In this document: in pieces, positions 50,734 to 61,300 of the stretch
Layout: every line of letters begins with the position of its first letter
Numbering within the stretch: the first letter of the stretch is position 1
NCBI RefSeq assembly: GCF_954871325.1
Contig: NC_088779.1
Coordinates: forward strand, 5,024,846-5,088,845
Direction of reading: 5' to 3'
Length of the DNA: 64,000 nucleotides
DNA from: Gordionus sp. m RMFG-2023
Lineage: Eukaryota > Nematomorpha > Gordioida > Chordodea > Parachordodidae
The notes under the pieces: model-generated
Databases searched by the model: none
The model's input: the letters and a program-made list of their open reading frames with translations, nothing else
What the model was told of the DNA's origin: nothing
Translations under genes and position numbers: made by a program

Positions 50734-51400
50734 TGTTTAACTGTCTATAAAACTCTTTATATAAAATGAGACAAATTTAATTAAAAAAGTTTTAAATTTA
50801 TATTCGATACTACAATCGAAAATTCAAAAAAATGTAACATTCATTTCTTCGGAGTAATATATATTTGACAAGTGGGTCAATTGACCTATCAAACATTGGT
50901 TAATTTACCGAATCATATTTGACGGTCAAATCCACACCGTTATATAGGAATAAAGATTTCAAATTCTGACCTTGTCACATTTTATTTTCAAAAATATCAG
51001 ATAGTTCAATCAATGGTGACGTTAATCACCGTATGTTGAATATTATTTTATTGTTTTTTTTTATTAGAAAATTCAATGATTTGAGATTTTTCAAAATATC
51101 TATAAAGAAAGGAATATAACTTAAAATAGTGCTTATAGATACCTAGATACAACCGATGTCAGTAAAATAGCTTCATATTTTGTTTAAATTAAAAGGATTT
51201 CACATCCGGAACACGGCCGGATGTTGGCTACTGAGGAGGGATAGTAACAATGGCACAGAAGGATTTTACCTCCGGGAGGGGGAGGGGGGGTGTCAAATTT
51301 TTTTAAAATAAGAAATTCTTTTGAGACAAACATATAATAAACTAATTAAATAATATATTGAATTAAAAAATAAAATCCTTGTTACAGTTGGATTTATATT

Positions 51401-51402
<2 letters not shown>

Positions 51403-51440
<38 letters not shown>
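51403..51440. repeat. CTTT microsatellite
   Basis: About nine uninterrupted CTTT units. Confidence 0.9.
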
Positions 51441-51987
51441 GCTATTCTATGGTTCAAAATCAAATAAAATATTTAATCACATTTATAAATAAAAATTAAT
51501 TATAGGGGGAAAGGGTTCAAATGTGGTATGAAGTGCCCCCCCCCCCATTCCTCACTTAAATCGGGAATAGTATATAACATATAACACAAAACAAAGGCCT
51601 GATGTTAGCTAGGTTTAGACTTCAGAAGTATAATGCTTAAATTAAGCAATTTTTTAGATCGTTTACGCATCTCCTTTATTCATTATTTACATATAATATA
51701 TGTGTTAATGTTAAGGTTATATTTAAAAATTGCCCTATATTTCGCCTTTTAATTTTTCAATTTAATAACCCCTCGCCAGACTATCAAAGTTTATAATTTT
51801 ACATAAATATTTAACTAATTTTTCGAAATAAAATTAATGTCATATCACCCCCCCCCCCCCATTCTTAAAAATATAAAATTTATCAATAAATTTTAAGCAT
51901 TAAATCTATCAAAACCTAATATTTTTTTAAAAATAATATTTATTTAAAAAAGATAAATTGATAAAATAAAATATCCAATTCGTTAAC

Positions 51988-52351
51988 CTGAATCAGTATA
52001 TCTCTCGGTAACGTCCCAGGCTAGTTTATCGGAAGAAAAAGTGACAAGCTTTATATCACCATACCCCAAAAATCTATTATTTGTGATAGCTCTCTCCTGC
52101 AAATCCTTGATGATCGTCTCTAGGTCGAGCCCAAAGGTGGCGTTAACGTAAAATGTCATATTTAAAATCAGGGTAAAATCGTCGCTGTCGGAATCAATTT
52201 TCTTACGGATTTTGACTTGGTTCAATTGACTTCCCAGGTAATGAGAATATATTATGGCTCCACTGACCTCCGTGTCTTTTATAAAGCAATAATCCTTTTC
52301 GTCGATCGAATATTTGGGATTGATAGATGAGGGGTAGTATAGCTGATACAA
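51988..52351 (-). CDS. SEA second-half exon, last visible exon of the block
   Basis: 364 nt, phase 0 to 1 (AAAAAG|TTGTAT, TCAG|GTTAAC). Contains YSHYLGSQLNQVKI, FTLILNMTFYVNATF and RFLGYGDIKLV. The phase-1 donor requires a further exon. Confidence 0.84.
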
Positions 52352-55300
52352 CTTTTTATATACATTTTTTTTTTGTAAATGGGAATTATTTCGGAAAAAT
52401 TAGAATTAAATTTTCAATCGACTCCAAGATAAACATTTTATAAAGGCAATTTTTACCAAAATTTGGAGAAAATATCTTTTACCGAAATTTCTAAATTTTT
52501 AGATAATTTTGGACAAGATTATTGAAACAGATTAATTTTATCCTTAATTTTTTTCATAAAATGAAAAATTATTTTTTTTTTAAATACCCCATCTTCTAAG
52601 AGCTGTTTAATTTTGTTGAATTCTGTTGTTTGCGGTTGTAAAATTCCATCGTTAAAAAAGATGGGCTTGAAAGTCCGGGAGTCTATCGAAACTTCGAGAT
52701 GAAGGTTATAAGCCAAAGATCCTTTAATATAGATATAATAAATATTATTTTATATAGTTATGTTATAGGGATATTTAATATCACCATAGAATAAAAAAAA
52801 CGATGATATCATCCATGTATAAAGATGACCTCAAAATTATTTTTCTGTTCTGGGGCCATCTCTAGCTCTGATTACGACAACCCTCTCATTTATTCAAAAG
52901 TTCCACCAACAATATTTGCATTACCCTTCAGGATTGTTTTCTTAGAGCTCCGGCGCTCGGCCAAGGATATTATTAGGCTGGACTGGTGCAAAATATTTAT
53001 ATGGGCCTGACCGGTCCGGAATTTGGCATATTTTTAGCAACAAAATTTTCTTCATAAAAAAAATTAATACGAGGCCAAGCCAGATAAACTTTTATAAAAA
53101 AATACTATAATCCAGCTCATATTTATATCATATTTGTATGCTTCACCGCGAATTCGAGCTTACTGTGAAAGAGGAGTAAGTAAATTTTTTCATACTGGTC
53201 TGGGAACGGACCAACCAAGCGGACATTTGCTCCTTCTCCCTTTATATAACCTTAATAAATTTATTTTATATCAAACCCATATTGCCTAAATATTTTTATT
53301 TGTTTTAGCGTTGAACTTTATTGATTTTTAAAGTGGTCTTATTAAAAATATTATATAACATCGTAAATTATCCTTATACATATATATATAAATTGTTTTC
53401 GAGTAGGGAGTCAGTCGTTCTAGTGGTTGATTGAGGAAATCACTTTTAACTTCGAACTGGTTTTGAATCCAGGAAGGATCGGATTTTTCTGAAGTTAACC
53501 TAGTCTGTTTTGTACAAATCGGGGTATGATATATAGCAGATGGGAAGCAACTCCTCATTCCATTAATTTATTATTGATAAAATGGGTGCTATTGTATTCT
53601 AATAAAATTTGGCCCTTGTTTAACAAATTGCCATATATATACCCTGTTTGTGTTCTGGCTTGACTTATTTCTAAACAGCCGGCTGTTTAGTCGGCTATAT
53701 AAATTCGATCAAATAGCCTAATAGGTAAAAGGAAAAAAACGAGAAGAAAAAAATACGAAAAATAACAATGCCACCAAATAATTAAAACAACCCAAAATAG
53801 GGTGTCCTAGTTCAAAATTCTATTAGCCTAGGCTAAGCAACAAATCAAAAAATAAGCCTAACCAGGACACAGTCCTATTGATTTTATCTTAAATTAGTTC
53901 AAATGTGCAGCTTGAAATATGGTAAATATATAAATACGTGGTAATAAAAAGATAATATAGAATTCATTCAGAAAAAACTTCTTCACCATTAAAGGCCTCA
54001 ATTCTGATAGTTAATTTTTAAAAAGATTTTTTTGACCCCGGGTATCATAATTTCCCCCATCCGATTACGATATATTGCAATTTTATAAAAAGAATAATTT
54101 CTTAGGATTATAAATAGTCTATTTTATTTATATATAACTAAATTTTAATTTATTAATATCATAATTTGGGTTATAATTTTGATCGGTGACACTATTTTTT
54201 TTTTATAAAATAATGATTTTCAATTGAATATTTGGAAAAATAGGATTTTTTTAAATATCACATAATTAATATTTATTAGGGTTTCATTTCACAAAACAAA
54301 AAAAAACACTCAAAATTATATATCTCAATCTTGTATAACCCACCCCCTCCCTTCTCCTTCCCACTACCCTTCTCCAAATCCCCATTAATATTTAATGATT
54401 AATATATAAACATAAATTTCAACTTAACTTAATAGAAAAATCTCCAATTTTTAATTTAACAAATTATTATATGATTTTTACTCTGTCCCAATTTAAAATA
54501 TTGATTTTAAAAGGTTAATTATAATTTCTCATTTCTGACACTTTGAGATTGATTGTTTGTTAGTTTGTTATATGTATGTTATAGCATCAATGTGTTTCTT
54601 CGGGCAATGTGTTATTCATTTCAACTTTAAAATCATTTTCTGAGAGCGTTTTTTTTAAAATTTATAATAATCCGATTTTAACGGAAATGTGTTTTATCAT
54701 CGACTTCCAATCATATGAATTTCAGACAATTACGCCATAAACTTTTAAACTGAATAAAATTTATATTCGTTTTTCCATAGAAATTTTTTATATAAATTAT
54801 AACTGTACCAAAGGTCAACAGAAAAATTCATCTACAATTCATAAAGATAGGTATTCCAAACACAGTAGAATACATTTCTGGTAAAATCGATTTTTTAAAT
54901 TTATGAAAACGAACTCAAAGAATGATTTAAAGTTGAAAAAAATAACACATTGCCGGAAAAAAACACATTGGCGCTAACTGCAGTGTTGTGATGATTTAAT
55001 GAAACTTGTTATTTTAATTATTTTTGCAAAGAAAATAATTTTATATGGATTTTTAATTTAATCGTCAATATGTTTCATTAAATTATCACAACACTATATA
55101 TATATAAATAAATATTAATTATATTTGTATAATATCAAAGTTTGATTAAAGAAATGCAGATAAAAAAAATATAAAATTTTAACAAAGTCGAATAATGAAA
55201 TATTCGTATACGATTCGTAAATTCCGAATCAAATTATTTAGTATTCGTTTTTGCGTCATGGAATTAACGATTAATTCGATTTCTTTTTCAAAACTAATTT

Positions 55301-58300
55301 TAGCCAGAAATTTTTTTTTACTATTTTACAAAATTTTATTCTTAAAATTAGGAATAATTCGAATATTTATACTAAAAATTTACGATTTTTTGAAATTTAC
55401 AAATAATTACGAATATAATTTTAGGGGAGTTTTTTTTTTAATCGTTAAAAAATTTTTTATGATTCTTATTCGATTCGATTTTTTTTAAATTTAATAAACT
55501 ATTTGTAAGTTTAGAAATATTCAAAAATAAGGGGAGGGGGAAACAAAAATACATAAAAAAAAATTTAAATGTTTGATTGGTCATTTTGTGACGAAAGACC
55601 AGTCAGAGACCTATTTATAGGCAGCCTATCAAACCCGCCATGATATGAAACATAGGCGGTTTCGGGCCTTCCTTCGAAAATCGGTTTCGATTAAGTTCTT
55701 GTTAACAAAATTTCCGCTAAATAGAGTTCAAAATTGCTGATTTTTATTTGTTTTTGGTTTTAAATTTTTACTTCCTGTTTTTTTTTTAGGTTCGGGTATA
55801 CTTGTGTTCTTATAATTTAAGTTTTAAAGTTCATCTTTTTAGCACCCTTATAAAAAAAAATTTTTTTTTTTGTATTTTTTTTTGAAGGGTGGAAAAGGAG
55901 CAATCAATAAGAAATTATTTAAAAAAAAGAATTAATTTAAAACCTAATGGTCTAGGCGACAATTGGAAAACGTAGCCGTTACTCCCTCCCATCTTGTAAC
56001 CATTGGAGCTGAATAAATGATTGAACTGATTCCTGATATGGCATATTACCTTTTCCGTGGCATCTTCGTCGCTTTCGCTGAAGGAGCCTCCGAATTTACC
56101 GTTATTGTGATTATTTAAGGCTACGGAATTATCCCATTTCAGGGTAACTTCGAATAAAAGTGGCAGTTTATTAGGGGCGGCCAAAGCTGACGTCGATTCG
56201 GAAACTCTGAGGTAGGAAAGTTGATCTGGATCTAACACGACGTTTATCGTTGTGCCGAGATGGTAATCGGTCAGGCCCAGTGTTTCTATAGACGATTTTA
56301 ACTTTTTTTTGTAATAAAGTTTTTAATTAAATTATATGTTTTTTGGTTACATGAAATAAAATGTCATTGAATGTTAAAAAAAATGTGGGAAGCATTTTAT
56401 TAAGTAACTATCTATTTCATTGGGTAAGGGTTATCTACTATATAATATAATTAAATTTGTTCAAAAAACTTACTTATTTAGTCCACGAACTAATCTAATC
56501 TCAATTTTTATATTTGATGATATAAATCATAAATATATAATAATATATTTATTTTTCTCTTTAAATATTTTACCGCATCTTCGAAATTAGCCTTTAAATC
56601 ATATTCGTGTTCTTTAATCTTGGGCAAATACGCCTTTCGATCCGTTATATTTAAATCTTTAGCGTCCAGTAAGACCTCGAAAAGCAAATTTTGTGTCAAA
56701 ATGGCTGTTAAAAAAAATAATATGTTTTAAAAGTATAAATTCGATTCGATTCTTTTATTTTTGATATAATATTTATAAAGTGTTAATAAATCTAAAGGGT
56801 TTAAAAAATGTTATCATTTTTGTTAATAGAATTTACATTGAAAATTTGTAATTTAATTTTAAAGTTTTCATAAACCTTTAGAAGTCTTCTCCTGCTCTAG
56901 AAATGACAACCGATAATTTAAGTGAGATATGGGAGCGAAAATCTTGCGGAACGATTCATCGGCATGACTGGAATTATTCCTTTCACCGATTGTACTCCTC
57001 GTGGTAATCGCGAAGTTGATTGTATGTTCGATTAGTTTCTTAGTAACATAATTTTCATAGTCAGGGGTTCTAGCGTGCGAATTATTTTCTGCCTTCTCTT
57101 GTTTAACCTTGATATTCATCAGGTCCCGATCGATCAAGTTTAACGCTAACCTCAATTTATCCACTATTTCCTTGCGCTCGCCCGTATAGTTGGACCACAA
57201 ATACAAAGTTACATTCAAATAGACCTGCCCATCTTTGAGATTCGGAATAATTTGATTTCCGTACACGTCGGAAATCAAATTTTGATTCTGTCGAAATTTA
57301 GATTGTTGGTCATAATTCTTATCATCAACTTCTCCAGGTGGTTGCTGATATATATCCACTTTCGCTGTTATGAAATAGGGTTTGATGATCGATGATTCGG
57401 CAAAACTAGAGTTGAGCTTGGCCTGAACTGATTTTATATATTTGGCTGTGAAGTTGGAACTAGAATCTCTCTTCCAAATCATGGTGGCACCATTTTCATT
57501 GGTCAAGGGTTGATTGTAAATGTAAGCTTATTTATAAATTTTTATTTAATTTATTCATTAAATTAACACTTTCCTAAAGATATATATACCTAATCCAAGA
57601 TTCCGTTATAATTATACAAAAATATTGCCATTTCGCTTATCATGAGGCTCTTGTATAGTACTTTCAACGTAAAATTGATTTAGAGTCAAAAGATTATTCT
57701 TATTCCTTGGGGCTTTTTTTCTACCCATTATTTATTTATATTTATTTTAAACTAAAAAAATTTCTTCCTTTTCTTTAAAATGTTATAAATATTAGGTCCC
57801 TATAAAGTTAAAAAGATGAAATTAGTGTTGATTAGTTACCCAGGTCAAGCTAAAAAAACCGATTCATTTGGATAATTTAGTTTTAAAAATTCCAGCTCAA
57901 CCCAAATATTAAATTTTCTTCTAAACACTCACCCCTAACCAATGACTCGAAGCCTCTCTCCTCCAATGACTAAAATATTGATTTCCCCTTCCCCAGAGTT
58001 ACCACTTCCTTCCTGTCATAAGACATTAGCTAATTAAAAACTCTTTTTTTAAAAAAAAAACCTATAGGAACAACTGGATTCTGTACATCGTCGATGAACA
58101 AGGAAGTTTGCCCTAGACTGTTATTGTAATATTTGGTGATGGATTCTTGGAGGGCAGCTAATATGTTCTTACGGCTATCTTCAAAATTATTATCAACGCA
58201 AATCACAGCTTTTATGACTATGGATTCATCGTGCCGAGATTTCGAAAATTCTTCCACTCTGGCTCTCAAAAAATGATTGGAAAATTTGGAGCTTAAGAAC

Positions 58301-61300
58301 GCAGTGCTCAGCTGTTTTTAAATTATATTTATTATCAAATATGATAGTTAGAGTTAAAAATTAATTTATTGTTGCAATCAAAAAATTATGAAATTCGAAC
58401 CAAAAACGAGACTACCAAATTTTTCTATATATGTGATAAGTTTATCTCTTAAAAAAAGGATTAATCCTTAATCCTTATGTGGTTTTTCGAAATCTCTCAA
58501 TTTTGCACCATTTCACTGAGGGCAATTTTTAAATTTGAAACATATTTCGCCCGGATAAGAATTCCAGCATGTATAAAGAGTAATTTAATTTTAGACAATT
58601 TTGCCAAATATTTTTATCTTTAACATTTATATTTTAAAGAAATCTATAAATATATATGTAAATATTGAAATAAATTATGTTTAGTTCAATAGGACACGGC
58701 AAAAATTAACTTGGATTTACATGTACAATGTCCTCTATGCATGCTGGAATTTTAGTTTTCAAATTTTGAAAATCGCCAATAGTAAATTGTTTAAAGTGGA
58801 AAGATACACAACGGGGAGATCCCGAATTAATTCGTATCCCAGATAAATTTACTACATGTATAGCTTTTTTTAGGCACATGATGTCTTTCTTCGAAATAGC
58901 GACCTTTTTTTCAAAAGCAATATGACCTTTTAAAGTGTCAACTAGTTTTGAAAAAGGACAGTAAAATTTTATCCTAAATTCACACTTGTATATTATCATT
59001 TTAAAGCTTGATTTTTAAATGCAAAATAAAAATATTTGTCAAATCTAATTCGTACTCGGAATTCCTGTTGAAATTTAAAAAAAATTTTTTTTTAAAGTAT
59101 TTACCCCTTTTTCAGATAATTTAACAAGGTTTTGATAAGTTATAGATCGCTTATCGCCTAAAACGGAGGTGTATCTGAGTGGCACCAAATTGTTTCGGCG
59201 AACATTTTGATGAATGATGAAATGTTTGGGGCATTCTTTTGATATAGTAAATTAAGAGAGAGAGAGTGAGAGAGATAAAATGAAATACTTGAATATTTTT
59301 CTTTTCAAAAAAGAAAAAAAAAAAAGAATGATTTATTTACCTAAATCGATTGAAGGGGATGATTTACCCGGGGTAGTATAAGTTCCGTAAGATTTGATCA
59401 TCGAATACTTTTTCTCGTTATACTTATTCAGGATTCTAAAAAGTGGGGAGTCCTTCTCCTGAGACAATTTTACTTTGCGCGGTGTTTCCGCCGGAGTTGT
59501 TGAACTTCCTGTTGTGCTAATTATCGCAGTTTTTTGCCTGTTGAGGCCTTGATCGTTAACATCGTAGGAAGTTGAAGGGCGATAATTGGATCGTGGTTGC
59601 TGGATTTTTATGGCAAAATCTTTCTTAGACTCAACCTTATTGTAATACATGCCCTGTGATCGGAGAGCATCCTCATTTCTCTCGTTATCACGCGACTCAA
59701 GTTCCTTAATATTTTCTTGGCCCACTAAGTATTCTACCGGGGAAGATGTTATCCGTATAATTCTGTTGTAAGGAACGCGAAATGGAGTTGTTCCGTTATT
59801 ATTCCCATGATGACCGTATATACCCTGGGAACTCGAACGCGTATTAAATTTGACAGACTGAGTGTGAGTTAAGATCGAATTTTTTTCGATAATATTCTTT
59901 TTAAAAAATTATATAAAATATAATTTAAAAAAAAAATTAATATATATATTAAAATAAAATTTAAGAACCATATTTAAAAAACAGAAGACTGTTAAAAAAA
60001 GGATATAAGATCCTTATTGATTTTTAAATTTTTTTTTTTACCTATGAATGAAATAAAAATCTGGAAGGTCGTGAATCGTGATACTCTTTGATTTTTTGAA
60101 CTTTCAGCTGTTATAATAGGGACAATGTTTGGATTAGAGAAGAACTAGGAAAATAGAGGTGAAATTCTAAAAAAGATGTTTTCCTCTAAACCAAGAAATA
60201 TTTGCAAGGCTTCCTGGACTTTTGCCATTAGACAAGAATAATTGAACAGGTTCAAGCAGATGTACAGTTAGTCTTGGTGATTTTCAAATTGCCTCTGTGA
60301 TGGCTGAATGGCCTATTAGAATTCAAGCAAACTATATTATATCTATCTTTAAGTCGAACTCTTTACTAAACCTTTTATCTATGAATATGAGGTAGACATG
60401 TGCCGAAGTCTAATCTATATCCGATTGTCACCCTCAATTCCTCACCTGATAGCAATATTCCAAGATTGGCTTACTATTTAAAGGGGATTCTAATAAAGAG
60501 ATTAACACCCAATATCTGCTAGACTATTTAAAGAGATTCTTTCAATAAGGAGATTGACACCTGACTCATAACTTTAACAATATTAAATCCTTAGATAAGC
60601 TTTCGTCGTCAGTATCAAAAGTTAAGTTTTAAATTATATTTAGACCTAATTTTAGAAGCAATCTCAAGAATAACTAGTCAAAAGAGCAAGTAGTCTAAAT
60701 GACTATCTTTTTAAGTGCCCTTCTCCAAATTCAGAATCTTATTTCTAACCATAATAATTTATATAATTGGAATAGTCAGGGAATCTTTCAAAGAATTTCT
60801 TTCGAGAAGAAGGCGAGTTTTATATAAAAATAAAACATTATAGTATCTTTTAAGTCAATTTTGTATAGTATAACTAAATTTGGAGAATTTAGTTACAATT
60901 CATTCATGATTTCTTCAAATATTTTTTATTTCTCTTCTTCTTTTTTTTAGCAAAAATAAGAAGATATTAAGCCATAATATTTTATTTGAGAATATTAATT
61001 TAAAAAAAATATATTAGCACATCAAAATTACTTGTTTCACAAAAAAAAAATTACCTTCAGTTTTGTTTGAGTCTTCGATTTAATCCTCCGATTTTCTTTT
61101 ATGGAACTGTTATAAGTACTGTTAAGATTATTCTTGGGAGCGTTGTATAATATGAATGGCGAAACAGCTGTTCGTTTTTTTGTTTTAACAAAATCAATAT
61201 TAAAATTATTTTACATAGGATACTTTTATTTATAAAACGATCAAAATGGCTATAAAATTTTGTTCGACAAACACCAAAAAATTGTATTACCTACGCATTC

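Larger units (their letters stand above)
42515..51987. other. 9.5-kb stretch without recognised exons
   Basis: Lies between the signal-peptide exon of the downstream block and the last exon of the upstream block. Very AT-rich, with MITEs (49462-49932, 50524-50733), GAAA/CTTT microsatellites, and long G- or C-runs (about 46550, 47613, 51283, 51536, 51845). I found no convincing coding exon on either strand. Confidence 0.55.

Noticed and set aside
53404-53480. Functional tRNA gene
   Set aside because: Only the A/B-box-like motifs and a short T-arm pair are present; acceptor and anticodon stems do not form.
53328-53558. 76-residue minus-strand open frame
   Set aside because: No phase-compatible splice link to the neighbouring SEA exons, and it overlaps the tRNA-like sequence.
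55195-55488. 97-residue plus-strand open frame
   Set aside because: Phe/Ile/Lys-rich AT noise within an intron, overlapping ATTCG repeats.
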